Below are positions 17,301-25,482 of a DNA stretch of 45,569 nt, in pieces. The notes beneath the pieces were generated by a model. The model saw only the letters and a list, made by a program, of their open reading frames with translations, had not been told where the DNA came from and did not search any database. Made by a program: the position numbers and the translations under genes. Numbering within the stretch: position 1 is the first letter of the stretch; every line of letters begins with the position of its first letter. Source of the stretch: Candidatus Delongbacteria bacterium (GTDB taxonomy: Bacteria; UBA4055); the NCBI GenBank assembly GCA_007124045.1, contig SLFX01000025.1, forward strand, positions 1 through 45,569, written 5' to 3'.

Positions 17301-17795
17301 GGACCTTTCTTTTATGACAGAATAAGAGATGCTTTTTCCGTCCGAAACAAGTGCTGTTTTTTCAGGACAGTCCGACGCAACCGCATCAAAAAGTTCTACA
17401 ATACTTTCGGTTTCCGGCTCTGCGATTAGCTCGCTTTCGTTGAATTCATATATTATTTTCTGTCTGTCCGAAAGACTTATTTTTTCTGTTCCGTATATAT
17501 CAACGAAATCTCTGTCTGGTAATTCAGCTTCGTCCTCATTCCTGAAAACCGCCCTGTACTGCAGTGGCGAGAGTTTTTTGTATGAATTCTCTGTGATTCT
17601 CAGACCTTCTACTGCAGACAGTTCTTTTTCTATCTCAGGGATCAATGACGGATCTGTAGGTGTAAAGAAGAATTCGGCGGCACTCAAACGGGTGATAAGC
17701 CCGCCGTATGGCATGTGCCATTGGCTGATAAGTTTCTTTCCTGCCTTTAATTCTTCAAAAATATTTTTTACCCTGTCTGTTTCCGGAACGATCAT
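14355..17795 (-). CDS. PanP-like decarboxylase inserted into an NRPS-type adenylation domain
   Basis: A 1146-aa composite enzyme. Residues about 125-424 are the first part of an amino-acid adenylation domain: IVYTSGSTGEPKG (A3, 258-270) and NIYGSSE (A5, 400-406). Residues about 425-945 are a complete group II PLP decarboxylase resembling PanP-type aspartate 1-decarboxylases: TASPYFTGHMTSTLP, TSCGTVANITSLLAARN, HIDAAWGGP near 701-709, and the PLP lysine K735 in GHKQFYLP. The adenylation domain then resumes at VIGKPVINTKVFIV and runs through GELIVSGKNLAEGYL (A6), YRTGD (A7, 1032-1036), GRADDQIKIAGDRIEPG (A8) and the catalytic lysine K1140 (A10). No carrier or condensation domain follows. The usual substrate-binding Asp (GrsA D235) aligns with V306, which could fit a substrate without an alpha-amino group. 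Residues 1-120 are unrecognised. The reaction is inferred: perhaps aspartate to beta-alanine, then adenylation. Confidence 0.82.
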   Translation of the reverse strand: MIVPETDRVKNIFEELKAGKKLISQWHMPYGGLITRLSAAEFFFTPTDPSLIPEIEKELSAVEGLRITENSYKKLSPLQYRAVFRNEDEAELPDRDFVDIYGTEKISLSDRQKIIYEFNESELIAEPETESIVELFDAVASDCPEKTALVSDGKSISYSVIKERSEKTALYILSKQVFPGDIVALSPKSYLEAVYGILGILRAGCTYLILDPDLPDIRKKKIIEDSSAKFVITGEENQDCSGPEKMQNERCYHKNACIVYTSGSTGEPKGVLLTQRGILNRLRWGWMCFPYEKDDVCILITPLSFVDHCAEIFSPLLKKTPSVVAPEQGKDNGVLSDLVNENKVTRITLVPTRLRKILGINEEKLKNLRSLRYVFSSGEHLPAETIYAFKNILPESSLINIYGSSEVSADVTWHGVIIGKNNSSIKYFYSSPVYDKIMESVNFRKSGNYTSGNVDFTSLLKSFSDTRLPAFPSSVEDYYETLGKDILPYTIDTASPYFTGHMTSTLPLYLHEMSLFISMLNQNLVKLETSKSLTAIEKQTLGMLHRKIFRKPSSFYQETFTDPDLNYGVFTSCGTVANITSLLAARNSGVFKNEECGGSVYRALCAKGYRDAVIIGSELMHYSMNKAASVLGFAKDSIAYVKSDPDGGIDIDILEKTIIECREKKLFIIALVGIAGATETGQADPLEKMAEVAQKYGIHFHIDAAWGGPIVFSDKYSHLLGGIENADSVTICGHKQFYLPQGVSMCLFRDPSILKYIQVTARYQSQPGSFDTGRFSIEGSRAATSLLLHSALHIFGKYGLEYLINTGIEKAQAFASIIKTLRAFELIVEPVMNIVNYRYIPAGYRQDIKRGIVSEEANRKINEINDQIQKEQFRIGKTFVSKTVLYNTRYGSGTEIVVFRVVISNPLTGLEHLIANLNDQILIAADLLNDRSDVDTFGLEKQNELISGIKQTDHDCSVIGKPVINTKVFIVNGRMELNPIGVPGELIVSGKNLAEGYLNRPLLTAERFVWWDPSDCRVYYWYNKPEGAIRVYRTGDICKRLPDGSIEFAGRADDQIKIAGDRIEPGAIEAEILRLKGVTSCMVRGEKNIFGETELAAYIVSESHSDGSEIRKELAERISENMIPKFIRFVKELPLTASGKINRKSL

Positions 17796-17820
17796 GAAAC
17801 TGGACTCTCCTTTTTTCGTA

Positions 17821-17849
17821 AATATAATCGTATTTTGCGTTTCTTACAA
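17821..17849 (-). promoter_or_regulatory. Promoter of the decarboxylase-adenylation gene
   Basis: Minus strand TTGTAA (17844-17849), 17 bp, TATATT (17821-17826); predicted start near 17814, leaving a leader of about 20 nt with AGGAG. Confidence 0.65.
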
Positions 17850-17859
17850 CATAAATATG

Positions 17860-17888
17860 TTGAAGGATTTGTTTTTTATGTTTAAATT
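17860..17888 (+). promoter_or_regulatory. Candidate promoter giving a leaderless miaA transcript
   Basis: TTGAAG (17860-17865), 17 bp, TAAATT (17883-17888). Only 6 nt separate the -10 box from the miaA ATG (17895), so transcription would start at or next to the A of the start codon. No ribosome site is visible before this ATG. Confidence 0.4.
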
Positions 17889-17894
17889 TACCCT

Positions 17895-18824
17895 ATGAAA
17901 AAATTTGAAATGATAACTCTACTTGGGCCGACCGCCACAGGCAAGACAAAACTTGCGGTCTGTCTGGCGGAAAAACTCAAAGGCGAGATTATTTCCGCCG
18001 ATTCAAGGCAGGTTTACCGCGGAATGACTATCGGCACAGGCAAGGATATTGAGGACTATACAGTGAACGGGAAAAACATTCCTTATCATCTTGTTGATAT
18101 CTGCGATGCCGGCGAAGAATATAATGTCTTCAGGTTCAAACAGGATTTTGAAAGAACGCACAAAGACATAATTGACCGGAACAAAATTCCTGTCCTTTGC
18201 GGAGGTTCGGGACTTTATATTGAAGCTGTTCTGAAAGACTATAAACTCATAAATGTTCCGCCCGACAAAAAACTCAGAGAAAAACTTGAGCCGAAAACCG
18301 ATGAGGAACTTACCGGAATACTAATAAGCCTGACCGCACTTCATAACATTTCGGACACATCGAACAGAAAAAGGCTTATAAGGGCGATCGAGATCGCCTC
18401 TTTTCAGAAAAACAACCCGAGAGAAAAAAATACTTCCGGAATAAGATCTGTAATTCTGGGCATCCGTTTTGAACGAAATATCCTGAAACAAAGAATAACT
18501 GAAAGACTTAAAAACAGATTGAATGAAGGCATGATCGCAGAAGCCGAGGAACTGCTTAGCAGAGGAGTGTCGAAAGAGAAACTGATCTATTACGGTCTCG
18601 AATACAAGTATCTTGCCGAATATCTTGACGGTCAGTACAATTACAATGATATGTTCCAGAAACTCAATTCCGCGATCCACAGATTTTCGAAACGGCAGAT
18701 GACATGGTTCCGTAAAATGGAAAGAGACGGGTTTGAAATAAACTGGATAGAAGGCGAACTGAGCGACGATAAAAAGCTCGCTGCGGCACTGGATATAATA
18801 AAGGGATCGGGTATCAGCCCCTGA
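17895..18824 (+). CDS. miaA: tRNA dimethylallyltransferase MiaA
   Basis: A 309-aa enzyme that adds dimethylallyl to A37 of tRNAs reading UNN codons. The P-loop GPTATGKT (11-18) is followed by the tRNA-contact segment IISADSRQVYRGMTIGTGKD, VLCGGSGLYIEAVL, NRKRLIRAIE, and the C-terminal YYGLEYKYLAEYL and FSKRQMTWFRK motifs typical of MiaA. Length is normal. It has no visible ribosome site and may be leaderless. The last 11 nt overlap the convergent transporter gene. No hfq or mutL, its common partners, lies nearby. Confidence 0.95.
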   Translation: MKKFEMITLLGPTATGKTKLAVCLAEKLKGEIISADSRQVYRGMTIGTGKDIEDYTVNGKNIPYHLVDICDAGEEYNVFRFKQDFERTHKDIIDRNKIPVLCGGSGLYIEAVLKDYKLINVPPDKKLREKLEPKTDEELTGILISLTALHNISDTSNRKRLIRAIEIASFQKNNPREKNTSGIRSVILGIRFERNILKQRITERLKNRLNEGMIAEAEELLSRGVSKEKLIYYGLEYKYLAEYLDGQYNYNDMFQKLNSAIHRFSKRQMTWFRKMERDGFEINWIEGELSDDKKLAAALDIIKGSGISP

Positions 18825-20157
18825 ATTTGCTGATAAGTCCGAATATAAGCACAAATCCTACCATTACCGGAATTAAATAGGTTATGAGAACATCATACCA
18901 TTTGCCGATTTTTATCATTCCTGGTGCTGAATTCGCGAATTCCCTCACCGAACGCGCCTTCCATTTTATTCCTACAAAAAGGGCCATAAGCAAACCTCCG
19001 AGCGGCAGAGTGATCTCCGAAGCTATAAGATCGTAGGTATCAAGAATATCCAGTCCGAAAAAGGACACCCCGCTCAAAAGACTGTATCCGAGAGTTGCAG
19101 GAATACCCAGCAGGAATATCACTCCTCCGAGCATAAGTGCCGCTTTCTTTCTGCTCCATCCTTTCTCGTCCACAACCCACGCAACAACGACTTCAAGGAG
19201 TGAGATGGCGGAAGTCACAGCGGCCACTGAAAGCAGAATAAAGAACAGTATACCAAAGAAATAACCTAATGGCATTTGTGCGAATACTGCCGGTATCGTT
19301 ATGAAGGCCAGTCCCGGACCGGCTGCAGGATCCATATTCAGAGCGAATACCGCCGGAAAGATCGCAAATCCGGCAAGTATAGCCACAGCAGAATCAAGAC
19401 CTGCGATCCATGCTGCACTGCCGTTCACATCCTCTTTATCCTTCAGGTAGCTTCCGTAGGTTATCATGGCACCCATACCCAGGCTGAGTGAGAAAAAAGC
19501 CTGTCCTATGGCAGCCAGTATCGTATTAAAACTAAGTTCCGAAAGATCAGGTTTAAGATAGAATGCTATTCCTTCTCCTGCCCCCGGCAGTGTGATCGAC
19601 CTTATTATAAGGATCAATAAGAGTCCGAACAGAACGGGCATTAATATTTTTGATGCCCTCTGAATGCCATTAACTACCCCCATAGCGATAAGACCAATGG
19701 TGATCAGCATAAATATCCCATGCCAGATTATGGGAGGCCAGACACTGCTGATATGCCCGACGAAGGTTCCTGCAAAATCCATATCGGAACCAAAACCCCG
19801 TACAGCTTTGATCACATAGGCTAGTGACCACCCCGCAACTATTGAATAAAATGAAAGAATTATAAAACCTGCGAACACTCCGAGAGCACCGACGAGCCAC
19901 CACGGGGTTCCTTCGGATAAAGCTTTAAATGCCCCTACCGGATTTCTTGATGTGATCTTTCCTACAGATATTTCTGTCACCATTAAAGGATATCCGACAA
20001 GAAGTATAAATGCGGTGTAAAGAATAAGAAAAAGAGCACCGCCGTTAACACCGGCAACATACGAAAAACGCCAGATGTTGCCGAGACCTACCGCCGAACC
20101 TGTCGCCGCAAGTATGAACCCGAGTCTTGAAGTCCACTGTTCCCTGTCTTTTTTCAT
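18814..20157 (-). CDS. Sodium-dependent SNF family transporter
   Basis: A 447-aa polytopic membrane protein of the neurotransmitter:sodium symporter family (LeuT-like). The first helix carries FILAATGSAVGLGNIWRFSY, the unwound sodium- and substrate-binding segment, followed by NGGALFLILYTAFILLVGYPLMVTE. Further landmarks are QAFFSLSLGMGAMITYGSYL (helix 6-7) and AAVTSAISLLEVVVAW (helix 8). About 11-12 membrane segments fit the bacterial branch. It would import an amino acid or related compound with sodium. I place the start at 20157 because GGAGG lies 6 nt upstream; the ATG at 20163 directly abuts that site. The gene follows lpxD by 35 nt. Confidence 0.9.
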   Translation of the reverse strand: MKKDREQWTSRLGFILAATGSAVGLGNIWRFSYVAGVNGGALFLILYTAFILLVGYPLMVTEISVGKITSRNPVGAFKALSEGTPWWLVGALGVFAGFIILSFYSIVAGWSLAYVIKAVRGFGSDMDFAGTFVGHISSVWPPIIWHGIFMLITIGLIAMGVVNGIQRASKILMPVLFGLLLILIIRSITLPGAGEGIAFYLKPDLSELSFNTILAAIGQAFFSLSLGMGAMITYGSYLKDKEDVNGSAAWIAGLDSAVAILAGFAIFPAVFALNMDPAAGPGLAFITIPAVFAQMPLGYFFGILFFILLSVAAVTSAISLLEVVVAWVVDEKGWSRKKAALMLGGVIFLLGIPATLGYSLLSGVSFFGLDILDTYDLIASEITLPLGGLLMALFVGIKWKARSVREFANSAPGMIKIGKWYDVLITYLIPVMVGFVLIFGLISKFRG

Positions 20158-20192
20158 AACCATCCTCCCGATGTAATTATTGTATTTATTAA

Positions 20193-21209
20193 CTAATCAG
20201 ATGTCTTTTTTTCCAGATCTCTTACCCTGTACAGAAGTTCAGGCAGCCTACCGAGTGCGCCGTCGATCTTTCTCTGTTTTGCTATTTCTCTACATGGCGT
20301 TCCTGTCACAATACTGCCGTCCTTGAGGTTTCCGGCAATGCCGGCCTGAGCGCCTATCATGCATCCGGTCCCGACTTTGATGTGTCCGACAAATCCGGCC
20401 TGGCCGCCGATCATGCAGTTCTGTCCGATCTTTGTGCTGCCGGAGATCCCGGTTTGAGCGGCGATGACAGTGCTCTCGCCGATCTCCACATTATGGGCGA
20501 TCTGCAGAAGGTTGTCGAGCTTGGCACCCTTTTTTATTACCGTTGATCCGAGAGTAGCTCTGTCAATGCAGGTATTGGCGCCGATCTCCACATCATCTTC
20601 AATGACGACATTACCGACCTGGGGTATTTTTTCATAACCCGAGGTGTTGGGAGCGAACCCGAAACCGTCACTGCCGATGACCGCCCCGTTCTGTATTATG
20701 ACATTGTTGCCGATAACACAATTCTCACGGATCGATACATTAGAATATATTGTAACATCATCACCTATTTTTACATTATTCCCGATCGTGACATTAGCCT
20801 GTATCTGAGAATTCTTACCTATTGATGTATTGTTACCGATCGAAACGAAAGGACCTATTGAAGGATCACTGCCGATGCCGGCATTGTCACCTATGTAGAC
20901 CGAAGGATGGACACCTTTATCGGCAGCCGGCATTTCAGGGTAGAACATTTTTAATACTTTAAGGAATGAACCGTAGGGATCCTTTGATCTGAGAAGAGCT
21001 ATGTCTTTTCTTTCTGTTTTCATATCAGAAGGCACTATGACGGCACCGGCTGATGTTGTTTCCAGAAGACTGAAATATTTCGGGTTATGAAGAAATGATA
21101 TCTCACCGGCCTGAGCATCTTCGATTTTATTTATTCCTTTAATTTCGATATCTATCCCGTCAAAACCGTCACCGGTAAGTTTTGATATCTCTGAAAGTCT
21201 GATGTTCAT
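20193..21209 (-). CDS. lpxD: UDP-3-O-acylglucosamine N-acyltransferase
   Basis: A 338-aa left-handed beta-helix acyltransferase. The N-terminal uridine-binding domain ([23 protein letters not shown]) is followed by a long run of hexapeptide repeats, with the catalytic histidine in the [19 protein letters not shown] segment and the family stretch [10 protein letters not shown]. It adds the N-linked hydroxyacyl chain in lipid A synthesis and shows that the organism makes lipopolysaccharide. It lies 9 nt after the PorX-like gene; lpxA, lpxC and fabZ, often its neighbours, are absent. Confidence 0.95.
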   Translation of the reverse strand: MNIRLSEISKLTGDGFDGIDIEIKGINKIEDAQAGEISFLHNPKYFSLLETTSAGAVIVPSDMKTERKDIALLRSKDPYGSFLKVLKMFYPEMPAADKGVHPSVYIGDNAGIGSDPSIGPFVSIGNNTSIGKNSQIQANVTIGNNVKIGDDVTIYSNVSIRENCVIGNNVIIQNGAVIGSDGFGFAPNTSGYEKIPQVGNVVIEDDVEIGANTCIDRATLGSTVIKKGAKLDNLLQIAHNVEIGESTVIAAQTGISGSTKIGQNCMIGGQAGFVGHIKVGTGCMIGAQAGIAGNLKDGSIVTGTPCREIAKQRKIDGALGRLPELLYRVRDLEKKTSD

Positions 21210-21218
21210 AACACCTCT

Positions 21219-22772
21219 CTATTTTTTCGTTTTTAAAGTCAGTACCGGAAGTATCATTTCTTCAATACTCACGCCTCCGTGCTGAAATGTGTTTTTTATC
21301 TGCTTGTAAAAATCGTTCAGCCCCTTTTCAAAAACAAAGCAGTGATCCTCTTTTGAAATAACAATGTTCATTCCGTCAAAAAAAGAAGGCATTTTATAAT
21401 CCGAAGGCTTTTGCCAGAATATTGTCTGTTTTTTATTGGATACTTTTATATTCTTTCCGTATTTCATTCTCAATCCGCTGCTCAAAGGACCGTCTCCTGA
21501 TACTTTTGTGAATTTTTTTACCAGCTTGGCACCGTGGTCGGTAGTGAGAATGATCTTAAAACCTAATTCACCGAGAAGCTTTATAATTCTTAAAAGAGAG
21601 GAGTTCTCGAACCAGCTTTTTATTGTTGATCTGTAGGAACTCTCGCTCTGAAGCATTTCATTAACGAGCCCGTCCTTCTGCTTATTGTGCAAAAGGAAAT
21701 CGACCATATTTACAACAAGAACAACGAGAGAAGAATCTTTCAGGTTGTTTATATCCGATTCTATCCTGGTCAGCTCTTCAGACTGATGAACTTTAAAATA
21801 CTTCAAAGCTCCCCCATGCTCAATACCTTCCCGCTTAAGCTGAGTTTCAAGGAGTTTCTTTTCATGCCTGTTGACGCTTTTTTCATCATCGGGCGATTCA
21901 GCATAGACTTCAGGATGCATCACCTCCGTCTCTGACGGGAACATGCCTGAAAAAATTGAGTTTCTGGCGAACTGTGTAAGGGTGGGAAGAATTGAAAAAT
22001 AGTGATCTTTCAAAACAGAAAAACTGCTTCTGAGAACATCTTCTACTACACTCATCTGATCAGCAGACATACAATCTATAACAATAAAAACCTGCTTTTC
22101 CGATCCGGCGGAAGGGATCAGAAATCTTTTTACTATATCCACAGACATTACAGGTCGCGGAACACTCCCCGATATCCATTCAGGATATGTTTTCTGAATA
22201 TAATTTCCGAATACTGTGTTTACAGATGATTTGAGATCCTCAAATGTTGATGAAAGGCTCGGATCGTTTATTCCGTCAAGGCTGACTGAAGATACGGTCA
22301 TCATATTGCTTATACTGATCCAGTCTTCAAAACAAAGATCTTTCTCAAGCATAGAATTTACGACCCGGTAGTTCTTTATATAGCCTTTGGAAATACTCTC
22401 ATTGAGAATATTTTCCTTCTCTAAATTTTTTCTGACTGTCAGATACAGCTGCAGCGGGGTTACCGGTTTGGTAAGATAATCATCTATCATATTACCCACG
22501 GCCTCAAGAAAAATCCCCTCCTCTTCGGATTTTGTTACCATGACAGCTTTTATAGAAAGATCCCTGGTCTTAATTCTTCTCAGGGTTTCCAATCCGTCAA
22601 TACCCACCATCATTTCATCAAGTATAACAAGGTCGTAGTCTTTTTCAAAAACCATTCTGACAGCATCAAATCCGTTTGTGGCAGTATCTATACTGTACCC
22701 TCTCTTTTCGAGATAGAGGATATGGGGTTTAAGCAAAGATATTTCGTCATCTACCCATAGTATTCTGCTCAT
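21219..22772 (-). CDS. porX: PorX-like response regulator with PglZ phosphatase-type domain
   Basis: A 517-aa two-domain protein. The receiver domain (1-120) starts ILWVDDEISLLKPHILYLE, almost the PorX consensus, with acidic D8 and D9, phosphoacceptor D52, T80 and K102. The rest, from about 205, is a PglZ/alkaline-phosphatase-type domain: VFIVIDCMSADQ, PTLTQFARNSIFSGMFPSE and ILTTDHGAKLVKK supply the metal-binding Asp, Thr and His residues. PorX in Bacteroidetes acts with PorY and SigP to control the type IX secretion system and is a zinc enzyme acting on oligonucleotides. No PorY-like kinase or secretion gene is present here. It lies 1 nt after the DUF4292-like lipoprotein gene. Confidence 0.85.
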   Translation of the reverse strand: MSRILWVDDEISLLKPHILYLEKRGYSIDTATNGFDAVRMVFEKDYDLVILDEMMVGIDGLETLRRIKTRDLSIKAVMVTKSEEEGIFLEAVGNMIDDYLTKPVTPLQLYLTVRKNLEKENILNESISKGYIKNYRVVNSMLEKDLCFEDWISISNMMTVSSVSLDGINDPSLSSTFEDLKSSVNTVFGNYIQKTYPEWISGSVPRPVMSVDIVKRFLIPSAGSEKQVFIVIDCMSADQMSVVEDVLRSSFSVLKDHYFSILPTLTQFARNSIFSGMFPSETEVMHPEVYAESPDDEKSVNRHEKKLLETQLKREGIEHGGALKYFKVHQSEELTRIESDINNLKDSSLVVLVVNMVDFLLHNKQKDGLVNEMLQSESSYRSTIKSWFENSSLLRIIKLLGELGFKIILTTDHGAKLVKKFTKVSGDGPLSSGLRMKYGKNIKVSNKKQTIFWQKPSDYKMPSFFDGMNIVISKEDHCFVFEKGLNDFYKQIKNTFQHGGVSIEEMILPVLTLKTKK

Positions 22773-22773
22773 T

Positions 22774-23502
22774 TTATCTTTCCTTTTTGTTCCCGTTAAC
22801 AGACAGTCTTGTGAAAAAGACGGTTAGCCTTGAAGGCGGATTGTAAGTCCTTATCCTGATCCTTCTGGGATAGAAGAAACCGCTATCATGCGAGTAATAA
22901 TCATATTCACGAACAGATACCAGGTCTCTTTCAAAATAATCCTCGGATCTGACAACCAGCATTCGATCATCAAGAGTGACGAAACTATATCTCTGGTCGT
23001 CAGTAACAGACCTGAAAGTCAGTTTTTCGTCAGAAACTGAAGTTATGCTCTGAAATTTTTCATCCCGGCCGTAAACAAAAAGCAGTCTTCTGATGTCGGA
23101 AACATTAAAATTCATACCGGTTATTCTGTAAAATGAATTTTCATCGCTTATATCCCTTACTGTCATACCGCGGGAGTGATTTTTTGCGATGAGCGAATCA
23201 CGGTCTATGAATATCTCCGCTTCTATACCTCCCGCCAGGCCGAGTATTTCAACATAAAGCGTATCGTTGCGGTTTGCCGTCACATTTCCCCATGATCTGT
23301 CTATACCTCTTTCCGTAGAGTAAGAGAAATCGAACCTGCCTGATATATTTTCAATTTTTCCGTATCCTGATCTCATTTTTTCGGTTATAACAATTCCGTC
23401 AGCTTTTTCAAGATCATATCTTGGAGGTTTCCTTATTGCGGTGCAGGAGCTGAAAAGCAAAAAAGCCAAAAGCACTGCAGTTATGAAAAGCGTCATTTTC
23501 AT
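22774..23502 (-). CDS. Lipoprotein, DUF4292/LolB-like
   Basis: A 242-aa lipoprotein. The signal peptide ends LLFSSC, with the cysteine as the lipid site (Phe at -3 is unusual). The mature part is beta-rich in the manner of DUF4292 and LolB-type half-barrels that bind lipid: ISGRFDFSYSTERG, DTLYVEILGLAGGIEAEIFID, and the C-terminal FYPRRIRIRTYNPPSRLTVFFTRL. In Bacteroidetes, DUF4292 proteins sit next to a TPR protein, as here. A role in moving lipoproteins or lipids across the periplasm is inferred from the fold only. It follows the TPR gene without a gap; GGAG lies 6 nt before the ATG. Confidence 0.65.
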   Translation of the reverse strand: MKMTLFITAVLLAFLLFSSCTAIRKPPRYDLEKADGIVITEKMRSGYGKIENISGRFDFSYSTERGIDRSWGNVTANRNDTLYVEILGLAGGIEAEIFIDRDSLIAKNHSRGMTVRDISDENSFYRITGMNFNVSDIRRLLFVYGRDEKFQSITSVSDEKLTFRSVTDDQRYSFVTLDDRMLVVRSEDYFERDLVSVREYDYYSHDSGFFYPRRIRIRTYNPPSRLTVFFTRLSVNGNKKER

Positions 23503-24921
23503 TTAAAGCTCCGCCTGAAGTATTCTTCCGCTTCTGTTCAAGGCTTCAGAAACGATCTTTGCAGTTCTGTTAAGAGACATATATTTCAGATCTTCGGACC
23601 TTCCCAAAGCCTCTTTTATCTCGCTGTAATGTGCAAACAGCTCCTCGGCGCTTTCGTGATAAAAAACATCTCCGGATTTAAAAAGCGTTTCCAAAATACT
23701 TTCGGCTATTTCAGTCTCGCCCATGCGATAATATATCCAGGCCTTGGTATCGATAAAAGGAATTGCATCAGGTTCATAATAAAGAGCCTTATTTACCATT
23801 TCCAACGCTTTTTCAAGATCTGTAGAGTTCTCGGCAAGAAGGAAGGCGTAATTATTAAGAAGCTGAGGACTATCAGGAAAAACGGAAACGGCATTCTGAT
23901 AGAATTCAGCTGCATGTTCAAAACTGCCCGTTTTGTGATATTCTGAAGCTATTATACTGTAAAAGAGTTCATTTTCCGGGTACCGTTCAAGTACAGAATC
24001 GTAAATTATTGCGGCCTCTTCAAACATTCCGGCTTTAAGATAGACAGATGCGAGCTGCAAAACAAGCAGGCTTTGAGGAAACTCTCTTATCCCCTCCATT
24101 GCATACCTTACCGCTCTGTTCGGATCGTTCGCAGACGAATAGAACTCTGCATTGTCTGCAAAATAATTTATATCGCCGTATGTTATAGAGTTCATCATAT
24201 CGAGCATTTTTTTTGCCGCTTTATAATCTTCATGATGTATATATTCCTCAAATGCTATTCTGTAAAACATATAAGGCAGAGTTCCGTATTCAGTTTCGAG
24301 TCTTTCAACAGTCTCTGCGATCTCTGACCGATTACCGAAATATCTGGACTTGAACTGCATAAGTATAGATTCAAAATAATACCTGTATGTCAGATTTATA
24401 TCCTCTAAAGAAAGTATGTGACCGATCGTTTCGGTGAACTGTGATCCCTCCGTATAATAATACATTCTGTCAGAAAGCTTTTGACTGAATATTCTGGCGG
24501 CAGTCAGGGTTTGGCCTTTTTCATACAAATGCGATGCCACTTCAGAAAGAATCTGTGCTGTCCTCATATCCTTTTTTTCTTCGGAAAGTTTCATATAGAT
24601 ATGAAGGCCGTACCTTCCTGTATTAAACCCGCTTCTGAACAGCTCATAAAGCATATTATACCCTTCATCATGCCTTTCTGTCTGTAAAAGCTGAAGTGAT
24701 CTCTGGAATATTATGTGCTCAGAACTGCTCAGTTCTGATGCTCGCTCGTAGCTCGCTGCAGCCCTTTCGGGATCAAGATAGAATTCATATATCATCCCGC
24801 CGAGAAAATGATATGCTGCTCTTTTATCATAATTGTAATAATATTTCGCAGGAAAAACTGTAGCAGATATGACAGGCAATATTATTATCATAATTACAAT
24901 ATTGATCGCTTTTATTCTCAT
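23503..24921 (-). CDS. Exported tetratricopeptide repeat protein
   Basis: A 472-aa protein with an N-terminal signal or anchor (INIVIMIIILPVISATVF) and at least eight TPR-like helix pairs. Clear repeats are YEFYLDPERAAASYERASEL near the start, and AVRYAMEGIREFPQSLLVLQ, EEAAIIYDSVLERYPENELF, EHAAEFYQNAVSVFPDSPQL and KALEMVNKALYYEPDAIPF towards the end. It should be a scaffold on the periplasmic side of the membrane, as are similar proteins next to DUF4292 lipoproteins. Its ATG overlaps the previous stop by one nucleotide (TGATG). Confidence 0.78.
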   Translation of the reverse strand: MRIKAINIVIMIIILPVISATVFPAKYYYNYDKRAAYHFLGGMIYEFYLDPERAAASYERASELSSSEHIIFQRSLQLLQTERHDEGYNMLYELFRSGFNTGRYGLHIYMKLSEEKKDMRTAQILSEVASHLYEKGQTLTAARIFSQKLSDRMYYYTEGSQFTETIGHILSLEDINLTYRYYFESILMQFKSRYFGNRSEIAETVERLETEYGTLPYMFYRIAFEEYIHHEDYKAAKKMLDMMNSITYGDINYFADNAEFYSSANDPNRAVRYAMEGIREFPQSLLVLQLASVYLKAGMFEEAAIIYDSVLERYPENELFYSIIASEYHKTGSFEHAAEFYQNAVSVFPDSPQLLNNYAFLLAENSTDLEKALEMVNKALYYEPDAIPFIDTKAWIYYRMGETEIAESILETLFKSGDVFYHESAEELFAHYSEIKEALGRSEDLKYMSLNRTAKIVSEALNRSGRILQAEL

Positions 24922-25433
24922 CAGAACACAGAAACCCTGATCATATTACCGTCTGTTTCCACATGCGAAGAATCATAATCTTTCCTGAGTCTCACAGTTA
25001 TCTGTGAAGAATCGGGGAATTCAAAATATTTTATATCTCTTATAACAGAACGACTGTGGGTCTTGCTTTTTACCGTTCCACTAAAACTGCCCTTAAAAAA
25101 GCTTATGTTAAAAAAACTGTCTCCCGAAAAAAATGTATGTATGTTCCTTTCGGGATTATCACCGGTAAAATGTATTGTTATAAGCACACCGTTATTTTTT
25201 CCCGTAAAATCAATGTCGGTTATCCTGTATGAAATGTCTTCTGAACGCTTTTGCCTGACCGTTGGCTGTACGGCAACTGCAGGCCGCTGCCTTTCCGGTC
25301 TTGGTTCATCTGCTGTTCTCTCAATATCCGCCGGCCGCTCTTTACGGTCATGTCCGGTGGTTACAGGGCTGAATACAGTGCATCCGCTAAAGATCAGTGT
25401 CATAAAGATCGCTGTTGTCCATGTTATTCTCAT
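24921..25433 (-). CDS. Lipoprotein with AMIN-like domain
   Basis: A 170-aa lipoprotein. The start at 25433 has GGGAG 8 nt upstream and opens a signal peptide ending LIFSGC. A Pro/Arg-rich linker follows, then a beta-rich domain of about 100 residues that begins YRITDIDFTGKNNGVLITIHF, like AMIN domains that bind peptidoglycan in secretins and amidases, and ends ITVRLRKDYDSSHVE. AMIN is a likeness by eye, not a firm assignment. An ORF can be extended 23 codons upstream but would bury the signal peptide. It heads the lipoprotein-TPR-lipoprotein-PorX-LpxD series. Confidence 0.6.
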   Translation of the reverse strand: MRITWTTAIFMTLIFSGCTVFSPVTTGHDRKERPADIERTADEPRPERQRPAVAVQPTVRQKRSEDISYRITDIDFTGKNNGVLITIHFTGDNPERNIHTFFSGDSFFNISFFKGSFSGTVKSKTHSRSVIRDIKYFEFPDSSQITVRLRKDYDSSHVETDGNMIRVSVF

Positions 25434-25482
25434 GTTTAAAGCTCCCGGTACTTTTTTGATACTCTTACACAATATAAGAAAA

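Noticed and set aside
20300-20900. Repetitive GCCGAT/CCGATC-like DNA pattern
   Set aside because: It comes from the hexapeptide repeats of LpxD and is not a DNA repeat or CRISPR.
21219-22772. PorX-like gene as proof of a type IX secretion system
   Set aside because: No secretion, PorY or SigP gene is present in the window, so only the family likeness is claimed.
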